A stretch of 64,000 nt of DNA from Symbiodinium natans (taxonomy: Eukaryota; Sar; Dinophyceae; Suessiales; Symbiodiniaceae): assembly GCA_905221605.1 (NCBI GenBank), contig CAJNDS010002301.1, forward strand, positions 951,692 to 1,015,691, in the 5' to 3' direction. The position numbers and the translations under genes were made by a program. Below the pieces are notes generated by a model. That model did not search any database. It was given only the letters and a program-made list of their open reading frames with translations, and was not told the DNA's origin. Below are positions 22,014 through 34,300 of the stretch, one piece after another. Every line of letters starts with the position of its first letter. Positions within the stretch are counted from its first letter, which is position 1.

Positions 22014-25000
22014 ACCCTAAACCCTAAACCCTAACCGTAAAAACAAACCGGACGGTTGACGGTTTAGGGTTAGCCATGTCCCGAGCCACCTAAACCTTTC
22101 TTTGCCCGAACTCGAAACTGCCTCCAGGAACTGCAAGCATCGCTCATCGGCGCGGGTGATGTACAAAGGCTGACCGGCGATCGTCACCGCGGTCCCTTGA
22201 AGGCTTGCTGCTTACACTCGGCTTTGTTGTCTGCGTAAGGCTGACAAGGGGTTTGAGGTTTAGGGTGTACGTGGTTGAGGGGTTGGGCTTCTTGCTAAAC
22301 CCTCATCACGTACCTGCTTCCGAGACCCAGGCATCTATGAATCTACACCCCTGCACGCCCACCGGCTTTGCCTCGGGTGACCAGACCCATCTGTTCTGTG
22401 CTTCGTTACAATCTGTCGTAGGAACCGTCTCAGGCGCCACGAAGAGCGTTGTGCGTAAGACTCAGCACATCCAAAATTCCCTGAACCCCCTGAACCCCAA
22501 ACCCTAAAAGCAAAACGCAAAAGCCCGAAGCTCAAAGCCCAACACCCCAAACCCTGAACTAAGGCTGTGCAACAAAAAAAACCGGCAGACTCTTCCCAAT
22601 CCCTCAAGCCTAAATTCCCTCAAGCCCTCAACCCCTCTCCTCCAACTCCCACTCCCCGCCCAAAACCTACAACCCTACAAACCCTGTAAACCCTACAAAA
22701 AAACCTAAACCCTAAACCCTAAACCCTGAACCCTAAACCCTAAACCCTAAACCCTAAACCCTAAACCCTAAACCCTAAACCCTAAACCCTAAACCCGAAC
22801 CCCCACAAAACACAAGCCAGGCTGAGACATGGGGCCGACTCGGAGGTCTGAGAGCTTGAAGTTCTGGCCGGTGGCCGGGTTCTTCATCCCTGGGACTTCG
22901 GCTTTAGGGTTTAGGGTTTAAGTTTAGGGTTTAGGGTTTAGGGTTCAGGGTTTAGGGTTTGGGGTTTAGGGATTTGGGGATTCAGGGCTTAGGGATTTAT
23001 GGTGTAGGGTTTTGGGTTGAGGAATTATAAGGACTAGAGAGCTTGGGTTGAGGGATTTAGGGGTTTAGGTGTAAGGGATTTTGAGCCTTCATCCCTTGGT
23101 CGTACGGCCTAGGGTTTCGGGTTTAAGGTTTGAGGGCAAAGCCCTAAACCCTCAAGCCTCAACCCTAAGCCCTCTGCCCTAAACCCTAAACCCTCAAGAC
23201 CTGATACATAGAAATTGCATAGTCCTTTCCTAAAAGAGCCGGTATCCGAGATGCTTGGCCATTTCATTTGGTCCGTCACCTGCTTGCTGCCGTGGAAACC
23301 ACCCAAATAGCCATTTTTTGTGATTTTTGACCATTTTGGTACCTAGGCGGTTTGACTAGTTACTAGGTTGGCGGCCTAGGAAAGCACCCAAACGGCAAAT
23401 TCTAGATTGAGGGGTAAACCCTACGCTTTTGTTTCTTTTAAAAGGCCCAAACTGGTCGGGTGGTTTCCGAAGCCGCCAACGCGAAAAACCCTACGTTTTG
23501 GCCCTAGGTTGTGGGTTTGTGAAAGCCCAAAATGGTCAAAAATCACAGAAACTTGATTTGGGTGGTTTGCAAAGCCGCCCTTCACAAACTTTCAATCTAG
23601 GGCCAAAACCTAAGAATTTTAACTAGCTTGGCGGCTTTGGAAACCACCCAGCTGGCAAGTTTAGTGGTTTTGACCATTTTTGGGCTTCACAAAACTTCAG
23701 TTAGGGGCAAGACATTAGCATTTTTGCTAGTTTGGTGGCCTTGCAATCACCCAACTGGCATTGTCGGCCTTTACAAACCCCCAGTCTAGGGCGAAAACAT
23801 CGCTACTTTAACAGCCTTTGAATTTCAGTGACTCTTGACCATTTTTTGGCCTTCACAAACCTCCAGGGTTTAGGGTTCCGGGGTAGGGTTCAGGGTTCAG
23901 GGTTTAGGGTTTGGTTGGTTTAGGGTTTGGGTTTTTGGGCCGGGAAGGGCTTCTATAGCCCTCCTCAGCCTCAATACGCTTCCGAGCGGCGGCGCTTGTC
24001 CGCGAACCTGGAGGTGCGTTGCAAGATAGTCTGATTGCCACATTAGGGTTTAGGGTTTAGGGCTTGGGGTTTGGGGTTTAGGGTTTAGGGTTTAGGATTT
24101 GCGGTTTAGGGTACATGCCAAGGCGAGGAATGTTGTAAGCGGGTGGACGTTGAGCAGAAAGTCCAAGCGACAACTACAATCCTAAAAGGTCCTAAAACTT
24201 GCGGGAGCATGCTTGACTACATGCCGGGCTGTGTCTCCAGCTGAAAGGCATCGATAGCTGGGCCTATGGCGATAGGTGAAGGGTGTGTAGGGGGCGATAG
24301 CTCTCACCGACCTGACTACTGCGGGGTAAGCCTCATGACCCTAAACCCACAACCCTAAACTGCCCTAAACCCTTTAAGCGCCTCCTGTCCCAAGCTGTGG
24401 GGTGGGGGGGGGGGGGGGGCAAAACTATACCAAAAAGCTGAGCTTTTCAACCTTATCACCGCTATCATATCACCGCTATCAACCCTTTCAGGTCATGACT
24501 CGGGAGGGTCTTGAAGGTAACGGCGCACAACCCCAAAATGCTAAACCCTAGCCCTAAACCCTAAACCCTAAACCCCAAACCCTAAACCATAGACCCTAGA
24601 CCCTAGACGCTAGACCCTATGGCCGAGCAGCTTCCCGGTCCAGTGTCCGCCTCAGGTTCAGGCCGTGCGGACTCCTATACTACTGTTTGCTGAAGAACCC
24701 CCCAAACAAAAAAACACAGATTCTTCCCATTAAGGGCAATGAGGGGGCTTATTTTCCTTTTATTATTTTTTTTTTTTTGGGGGGGGGTTCTTAAGCGACT
24801 AGTAGTTTATATGGACAGGCTTATCTTCGAGCCCAAACGACCTGCCCCTTGGGATGTTGCCCCTTAGTCTAACAGTCCTGAATTCGGGATTACAAAAGGG
24901 TACTTTATAGCCCAATCTGCCGCGTATACTAGCTGATGTTTGGTGTTCCTAGTATCGGCTATCTCCTGGTTTTTCCAGCTTCAGTACTACCCTAATGATT

Positions 25001-28000
25001 TTGAAAGCTCTGCTACTGCCCGAAATACTATCTAGACTTGTAGCCTTTGTTAGGGGGTCTGAGGTAGCTCAGTGCACGGTTTACCCCATCCTTCCAGGGA
25101 CCAAAGTTACGGGGTCCTTGGGGCCTGAGTGCCTTAAATCTGATGACCGAGCTGCTGTTGCGAACGGGAACCTCGAACACGGCCACCTTGCAAGGTTTAG
25201 GGTTTAGGGTTTAGGGTTTAGGGTTTAGGGTTTAGGGTTTAGGGTTTAGGTTTTAGGGTTTAGGGTTGAAGGTTTCGGGCTTAGGGTTTAGGGAATCCTG
25301 CCCTGGGAAGCCAGCAGAACAGCAAATTAAGCCCCCTTAAACCTCCCAAAAAAACCCGAGGCGAATCTGTCGTTCAAGCTGATTCCTCCTTAAATCCCTC
25401 AACCCAAAATTACAGGGTTTTGGCCCCTTGTCGCGCCAAGCTCAAAGCACCTCCCAATACCACGAAACCGGCCATCTTGCCCCTCAGGGCGGAGACGAGA
25501 CCCTGCACCCTCAAACCGCCTCGTCGTCGTGTGGGTAGAAAGCAATCACCTTGAGTCAAGAAGCCACAGCAAAAGGGTTTTGGGGCTTGGAGCGCGGCCT
25601 CAAACCCACCGTACACCCGCAGCCCCCTTAAGAATTCCAAGGATACATGCAAGCCGATGTCTTGGCGAACAAAGGACATACAAAGGACCGGCTGCAGGGA
25701 ACAGGACTGCGAGAGGCAAGAAAACCCAAGAAACAAAACACACTGAAACTCTCGGGATCCAGGGTCGGGGGTTCAGGGTTGCTAGGGTTTACTGTTGGCT
25801 TCTTCTAGCCAGGCCTTCTTGCCCGAGCCTTCTTGAATACTTCAGAAACCCATCTTCCCAAAATGGGAACCAAATTCTGGGCCGAGTGAGACCCCGGCAG
25901 AGTTTGCACAGCCCATGTGCAAGTCGCGCAATACAGGCAGCCGGCCATAGACGGTGTTTCTCACCAAAAAAACCGATGCTGCCCTCCATCATGTAGCAGG
26001 ATGCAAGATGATTCCAGAGAATCAACGCTGACTACCTCAGCAAGGAATACTTTAAGTGTCCCGAAACGGGCAGTGGAAAGCTCTGCCTCACAGGAGATTT
26101 AGGACATTGCTTCGAAGGTCAGCTGTAGTACTTCGAGTAGAATCTTCATCCGCGGCCGTTTGCAGAATATGTTTGCGCTATAAGTCCCAAAGCTGCTCTC
26201 TGCTGCCACACAGCCCCCCCACACCTGAAGCCCACCCTAAACCCTAAACCCTAAACCCTAAACCCTAAACCCTAAACCCTAAACCCTAAACCCTAAACCC
26301 TAAGCCCTAAGCCCTAAGCCCTAAGCCCTAAGCCCTAAGCCCTAAGCCCTAAGCCCTAAGCCCTAAGCCCTAAGCCCTAAGCCCTATAAGCCCTAAGCTA
26401 TAAGCCCTAAAGCCCCACTTGGCTGCTGGGTGATGAGGGCCACACCAGCACTCTCATTTCATCTTCCACCTTGACCAGTTGGGGCTTGGGAGCAAAAACT
26501 GGGGTGCAAACGCCAAGCCTTTTGGTTTACCACTCTTTGCCTAAGAACCCTAAATTAACATGTAAACTTGTAATCCCCGTACTGCCCTACTTATAAGGAA
26601 GAACGTGTTTTTTTTTTGTTTTCCGGGGGGGGGGGGGGGTGTTCTTAAGCGAATAGTAGTTTAGGGGTAATGGCTTAGGTTCCAACTTCGAGCAGGGAAT
26701 GTCAAGCCCCACAGGGGCATGAAGACTTTTGAGCACCTTGATGTGATGCCTACATACAAAAAACATCGGCAAAGAAACACAAACAAGAACCTCACGCTCT
26801 TTTTGGAGAATGGCCAGCCCTAAACCCGAAAAAAACCAAACTCAAACCCCAAAACCCTTAGCACTAAATCGTAAACCCCAAACCCCAGCCTGACCATTGA
26901 TCATCTTTGCTTCGAAACGGAGCACCTGGCCCAGGATTCAGCAAAGACCGATCGGCTCGGTGCTGGTGGTTTAGGGGTTTGGGGGTTTAGGGCTCCGTGA
27001 GGAGGAATTGCATCGCACGGCCCTCAACCCCAAGCCCCCAAACACATACTGGAGACCTTGCAAGGGCCTGTACCTTGAACAAAGACTCTCTCGAAGTTGC
27101 CCTGAGCCAATGGCGATCCGACTCCCCAAACCGGCCCGGATTTCCAACATACGGCATTGCCCCTCCTGGCTCCTGGGGTCAAACGCAATGCACCAACAAG
27201 CCGCGCGATGAGGTCTAGGCTTTATTGCTTCGAGTTTAGGACGTTGCAAGGCCTCACCGGTATAGACCATGAGCTTTTCCAGGTCCACTTTCGGCGGCTG
27301 GCGAGCGGGCGCGGTGGGTCGGGAAGGTTTGCTGCAGACAGGTTAGCATTTAGGGTTTAGGGGTTTAGGATTTAGGGTATACATCCCTCTGAAAAGTGCT
27401 ATGCACTCTTTCATTCTTAGCCGAGTTCGAGAGGCAGATGAACATATAGATGCCCCCCCCAACACCCCCAAATCCTGAGCAGAGTTGCAACTAGCTTAGA
27501 CGTCTTTTGACAACCCCCGAAACCCCCAACCCCCTAAACCCCCAAAACCCCAAACCCTAAACCCTAAACCCCAAAAAACCTACTCGGAACCCCGACTGGG
27601 CGGTTTAGGGCTGACACGGGCTTCAGCCTGCACGTGTGCAAAGACTGATCTCAGAGTGTTTCCGGGAGCCCCCAAACCCTTAAACCCTTAATCCCTTGAA
27701 GCCTTGAAGCCTGAACCCTACACCCTAAACCCCAAGCTAGCTTTACAAACCCTAAGTTTGGATCAGGCTTTAGACATGTTCGTGAGCGGCGGAAAACGCA
27801 TAAAGCCTGATCCGAACTTAGGGCTTGTAAAGCTTGGGGTTTGAAGAGTTTCGGGTTTCTGGATTAGGGGCCAAATCGCCCTGGCAGTTGCCTTCACGTT
27901 GATCATCTGAGTGGAGATGAGTGAGTCCTCCCATCGTGCTCTTCTATGAATGAGCCCATTTCGGTTAGAGGAGGCTCGAATGAGGCTTTCACTGTGGCAC

Positions 28001-31000
28001 GGCTGGGAAAACTGGTGCAGAATATTTCACCCTGATTTGTCCTCAGCTTCTTCGGCTTTCCCCCAAGTTTTTTCGCAGCTACAACAGTGAGAACACGAGC
28101 CCGACACCCTACCCCCCCGAACCCCAATCTGTGATTTTAAGACAAACTCCTTATAGCCCCTAGACCCCAAACCCTCCGTTCGCTACGTGGGTCGGAGGTA
28201 ACAAGTAGCCGCTGCTAGAGTTTAGGGTTCAGGCTTAGGGTTTTGGGTTTCGCGGTGTAGACTTGGAGATTAGGCTTGGGGAGGTTGGGCTTTGGATGTA
28301 CAAGACGTGAGACTTTCACGGCGGCGGTGTTGCCTAGTGGCTTCGTGTCAGCTCAGTTTAGGGTTTTCGGGTTTAGGGTTGAGGGTTGAGGGTTTAGGGT
28401 TAGGGTGGGGACTGCACGATGTTGGTGAGCCTAAACCTATGGAGGATTCGAAGCTGCCACCCTCAACCGCGCAACTCAGCCCCAAACCCTAAACCCTAAA
28501 CCCTAAACCCTAAACCCCAAACCCTAAACCCTAAACCCTAAACCCGATGCGTCCTCCTCCTTGCCGACTCCCTGATGTGGTGGAGGCAGCAACCTCACAG
28601 CTAAGAAGCCAAGGAAGGCTTAGGGTTTAGGGTTTAGGGTTTAGGGTTTGGGGTTTAGGGTTTGGGGTTTAGGGTTTGGGGTTTAGGGTTTAGGGTTGAG
28701 GTTAGGGGTTTAAAGGGCTTCGGGGTTGAAGTTCTAGGTTTAGGGTTTCGGAGTAGAGCTTTGGGGTTTAGGTCTTATAGGGCCGAGTAAAGCCGCTGAA
28801 GGGATCTCAGAGGGAACACGTCAGGGACTCGAGCACATCGCTTTGTGGTCGACACATGTGGTAGGAGGAAAGCCACACGACATGGAACTCCAGCAAGTCT
28901 GAAGGGATGTCGACTTCAGCTGTTCTAGAAGGTCTAGGCCACCCTATGCCTCATAGACCCTAGAGCTCTACACCCTACGGCACATGGTGGGTTTTAACCC
29001 AGCCACTAGGAAACAGAGCCCCGGAAAAAGGAAAATGAACCGCCCTAACCCTAAACCGAATCATCATCCCCCTAAACCCTAAACCCTAAACCCTAAACCC
29101 TAAACCCTAAACTTTGCCCTGAACCCTAAACCCGAAACCCTATGCCCTAAGCACTAAACCCCCAAGCCCTAAACCCTAAAACTCAAACTTTCCGTCGAGT
29201 CTCTTAATGTGCCGCATGGGCTTCTCGGAGACGTCGATGACATTGTCGCGTTGGCTGACGCCCATGTACTCCTAAGTCGGATGCTAGACCGGGTTCAGGG
29301 TTTAGGGTTTAGGGTTTGGGGTCCGGATTGAGGTTTCAGATTTCAGGTTCAGTACCAAGTTCTGAAGCCTAGACCCCAAAACCTAAATCCTAGGGTTTAG
29401 GGTTTGGGGTTTGGGGTTCGGGGTTTGGGGTTTAGTGTTTCGGGCGTAACCCCCGAAACCCAGGTTTGTTTGGAGGTTTCAGGGTGTATGCTTTAAGGGC
29501 TTTGAGTGTGGGTGGTGGGGCCATGGGGGGGCTCCTAATTTCACCCAAGGCCTTGTAGAACTTCTGCGTGAAGTCGTCGCAGTCGAACAGGACAACCTGG
29601 GGAATGGTTTCGACTATGTCCTACACCCTGCTATTGAGGGTTTGAGGTTTAGTTTATGGGAGGGCCTCAAAAGCCCCAACTGTCCAGCCTGAACCCCGAA
29701 CCCTATAAACCCTAAACCCTAAACCACAACATGAAGCGGCAACCCTGCCGTGGATAGGGCTTAGGGTTTAGGGTTAAGGGTTTAGCGTTTAGGGTTCTGG
29801 GGTTCGGCTGTAGAGTTTAGGTAGGGTTGGACTCACAGGCGAAGACACGAAATCGAGCATTCGCCAATTCCCTTGGGCACAGTCCAAAAGTCCTCTGAAA
29901 GCTACATCTCGACATCCTAAACACCCCAAACCCTAAACACCCCTGAAGCCAAACACCCCAACCCCTAAACACCCTAAACACCCCAAATCCTAGACACCCT
30001 ACACCCGAAACACTCTGAACCCCTAAAACCCTCAGACCCAAAACCAAGTGTTCGACCCTGGACCCCAACCATCGCAACCTACCTGAAAGTTCGCACTTCA
30101 CCAGCCTTGCGCCCCCAAACGTCGATCGACTCCCCCACCCGCAGATCCTGCGAATGCTGCGGCTTCGAGCTTACGGATTTGGACTTTAGGTTTTGGGGTT
30201 TAGGGTTTCGGGTCTAATGTTCGGGTTCCACAAGAACGTCTCCGGAAGACCCTGCTGAAAAGGACGTAATGCTGAACTTCACGTATGCGCCCTGGAGCAA
30301 CAGGCTTTAGGTTGGGGTTATGAACTAAGTGACTCTGTTCTTCCTGAACACGAAAACAACCCAAAACCCTAAACGACCTAAACCCAAAACCCAGACTCTC
30401 GAAAACCCTGAAACCCTGAAGCCTCAGACATCTGCAAGTCGTTAAGGGTGCCGTGCGCTCGTTCCTCCGGGCGGTAGTATGCAGACTCGTCGGAGAGCAT
30501 GGCAGGAACGCCTTGTGTGCCGAGATTCAGGGTGAATTTAGGATTGTATGTTTAGGGTTTAGGGCTCAGGGCTGAGGGTTTTGGAGACTCTGCTTCTCCG
30601 AACAACTTCTGTGTACTCTTCGGTTCTTGCAATCGCTGGCTGACCCCTAAAGACCTCAACCCTAAAACCCTAAACCCTAAACCCTCATGCTTCACCGCAG
30701 CTGGGGTCGAGAGTTGGGCTGCTGGGCGCAAGGTCGAGGCCAAAGCGAGCAAAAAGCCTGGAGCCTAGAGCCCCCCATGGGTTTAGGGTTAGAGTTTAAG
30801 GTTAGGGTTTAGGGTTTAGGGTTTCGGGTTTAGGGCTTAGGGCTGAGGGTTTAGGGTTTTGGGTTCAGGGTTCAGAGTTTACGGTTTAGGGTGTGGGTTT
30901 AGGGTTTAGGGAGTAGAGTTTAGGAAATGAGGGTTCCGGTTTAGCGAAGCCTTACACACCCCAAGCCTCCCCTAAGCCCTGAAACCTCGAAACCTCAAAA

Positions 31001-31332
31001 CCCCAAACTACCCCCTAAACCCTAAACCCTAACCCCTAAACCCCAAAAAGCCCTAAAGCCTGTAAGGCGCTAATTCCGGAGTCCGCACCCCCAAGACCCG
31101 ACTCAACGCAACTCAAAGGCGAGCACCTGGCTCAACTTTTAGGATGCTGTGGTTTCGGGTGGGTTTGGGGTCTGGGTTTAGGGTTTAGGGTGTAGGGTGT
31201 AGGGTTTAGGGTTTAGGCTAGGATTGGGTTGCTTTGAGCCAGAGTGACAGTGCGCCACGTTCTTCTTCTTCAGCACGCCGCGCTTGAAGAAGATCTTGGA
31301 CAACACAACCGTCAGCGGCATCAACAGTGTTG

Positions 31333-31383
<51 letters not shown>

Positions 31384-34300
31384 CATGTTGTAGTGCTTGC
31401 GCGACAGGAGACGCTCAAGGTCGTCTGTTGAAAGCACCTCGAAGGTCCCCCGAGATAATGGAGTTCGGGTGTCGGAAAGTGCCCCTCATCCTACCGAAGG
31501 TGAACTAAGTGAACCCCAAACCCTAAATCGCAACAAAGTGAATCACGCAGGCCAAAACCTTGAACCTCCCGAGCAAAAGTGCTGTGAGGCCCAGGGACGG
31601 GAGCAGGGTATCGGCCAGAGTTGCGGCAGTGCGCCTGCAATTAGGATTTAGGAGTTAGGGGCTTGCCTTTTAGGGGGGTGCTCTACATGTAAGGGGTGTA
31701 GCACGGCATGGCAGCACCCATTTCTAGACCTCTGGCCATTTTCCCGAAGGCTACGATCAAGAAGCTGGGGGCTTCCAGGACCCTCGCCAGCTTTTGCTGG
31801 GTTTAGGGTTTATATAGGGTCTAATCCCAAAAGGACATCCAATAAATGCACTCACCAGTATTTGTAAGGAAGCCTATATGCACCAACAACAGTAATGTGA
31901 GCCCTGTTTCATATGCCTGCTGCTTTAAAGCCTAGAAGAGGTGTCTGGGGCTTGTACAGGGTTGAGGGTCGAGGGTGTGAGGGACACCCAGCCTCTTACC
32001 CCTCATCCCCAAACCCCACTGAAAACCTTGAACCTCCAAATCGCACAGGCCAAAAACGAGCTCCGTTCAACAAGCAAGTTGGAATCTAGGGCCTAAATGC
32101 TAAACCCCAAACCCTAAGCCCTAAACCCAAAACCCGAAAACCGAAACCCTAAACCCGGCAAATCTTCCAAGGAGCCTCGTTGAACTCCATGGTGTTATCT
32201 GCAAGGTAGTAGTGGATGTTGAAGTAGATGCGCGCCTCGGGGGTGAAGGTCAGCAGTCGAAGGGCTCGCGCTTTGATTTCATTCAAAGTGGTTCTGGGTT
32301 GCGGCTTCTTCTAAACCCGGAACCCTTCTAAACCCTTCTGAACCCTTCTAAACCCTTCTAAACCCTTCTAAACCCTTCTAAACCCTTCTAAACCCTAAAC
32401 ACTAAACCCTAAACCCTAAAACCTAAACCCTAAACCCTAAACCCTAAACTCAACTACCGGAAGGGCGGGGCTCAGAGCACGGATGAACCCTGGAACCTTT
32501 AGCCACTGGATAGCGCACTGGATGAGTATGCTCAAGGATGTCTAGGACCTACTAGGATTCCTTGCACGCCCTCAGGGCGTTCTAATACAAGAGCCGTAAT
32601 AACTAGAATAGGGTTTTGGGGGCGATTAGAATATAACTACAAAGGGACCATAAGGGAATACTATTTGGTAATTCTTCCTACCCCCGAAAGTATGAAGGTT
32701 CCAAAACCCAGACAGCTCGGTGAGAGGGGTGGGATGACCTTAAACGGCAATCTGCCGCCAGGTCGAAGCTTCTGAGGCTCAGAAGGCCAACGAAATGGAC
32801 CCAACTCTGCTGTGGCGCCTACAACTCTAAGCGGAGCCCTAGGAGCTTGACGCTCAGCAAGGACGGTTTAGAGCGGCACATGGATAAACCACATCGTCGT
32901 ATCATTCTTCGTGGCATTTCGGGTTTAGGGTTTAGGGTGCAGGGTTTAGGGTTTAGGGTGCAGGCTTTAGGGTTTAGGGTTGCCCGCCTGGGCTGGTATT
33001 GAGATGCCTATCCACGATCGCTTCCCTTGCTCTAACAGTATCTGAAATTCTGGCTCCGCGAACCGTCCGAATCCAGTCGATCTTCAACATTGCTCGAGTA
33101 ACAACAGGGGAAGGGCCGCGGAGTCTAAATTGAATCTCACAAATGCTCGGGAGCGGGGTCTTCATTGATGGAAACTTGTGCACTGACACCTAACCCCTAA
33201 ACCCCCCAAAACCCCGCGTTAGCCCCGAGCCACCGAAGACCCTCTTTAAACCCCGAACCCCAAACACCTGTCTCACCCTGAAAATTCTCTGAACTTCGAA
33301 CCCGAGACTGGAAGTTATTAGTCCAAGAGGCTCCGTACAAGGTGTTGTCATCCCAGTATCCTTTGAAGCGCAGCACCTTCCTGTCCTGCGGGTGAAGGGT
33401 GAAAAGGGATCAGGGTGCCGGGGTTTAGGGCTTCAACCGGCTGGGGTTTCGGGTCTGCTGAGTTAGGGTTTGAGGCTTTCGGTTTCCAGAAGTTAGAACA
33501 CACAGACATATCTAACGGATGTGTGGTCGACGTTGAAAGATGCTGATAACTGCATGGCTTGCACGTGTAAATTATCTTTAGTAAACACCACACAAACGGT
33601 CTGCAACCTCGACGGCCCTAGACCGCACGAGACTAAACGCCTCCCCGCCCCCACCCCCCCCTCCCCCCCCAAAAAAAAGAAAAAGAAAAAAAAAAGGCAT
33701 CCACCTTTCAAAACGCAAACCCTAAACCCTAAACCCCAAACCCTAAACAAGTATATACGACATGGGTACATGTACCCCTTCCAAACACTCACCTAAGCAG
33801 CCTCGTGGCTTTCCTCCGAGACGTTACGGGTTTAGGGTTTAGGGTTTGGGGTTTAGGGTTTAGGGTTTAGGGTTTGGGGTTTAGGGTTTAGGGTTTAGGG
33901 TTAGGGAATCAGAGAAACCCACGGAAACCCTGAAACCGCCAAAGCTCGGCGCATCAACCCACCAAGCCCAGACCCCAATGACCTTGCAACAACCTCCACG
34001 TAACCCATACCCCTCCCACCCCTATAACCCTAAACTCAAAATGATAACCGTCAGCTCTATCCCCCAAACCCATCACCCAATCACCATCCGAGCCCAAGGC
34101 GTTTAGGACGAACTGCGTCATCTTCTGAGAAACTGGGGGAGCTCCCATCTGGAACCTAGAGGCCCGGTTGCGACGACTTAGCTAGTAGTTTCTAGGGGTT
34201 CAGGCCTAGGGTTTGTAAGCTTAGGGTTTATGGATGTAGGGCTGGGTTACAGGGTTTGTAGGTTCAAGCAGGTTTTGAGGCAGGGTATTGTACATCACGC

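Noticed and set aside
30250-30320. Minus-strand exon reading GAYVKFSITSFSA
   Set aside because: At first it seemed to fit DM10-2, but 30465 joins directly to 30147 to give YYRPEDLRVG with exact family length, leaving no room.
31060-31150. Minus-strand exon reading LSQVLAFELR
   Set aside because: The exons at 31240 and 30511 join directly in correct phase and family length, so this falls inside an intron.
32974-33189. 71-codon minus ORF
   Set aside because: Lies inside the intron between two exons that join precisely (33332 to 32235); no matching segment in the family.
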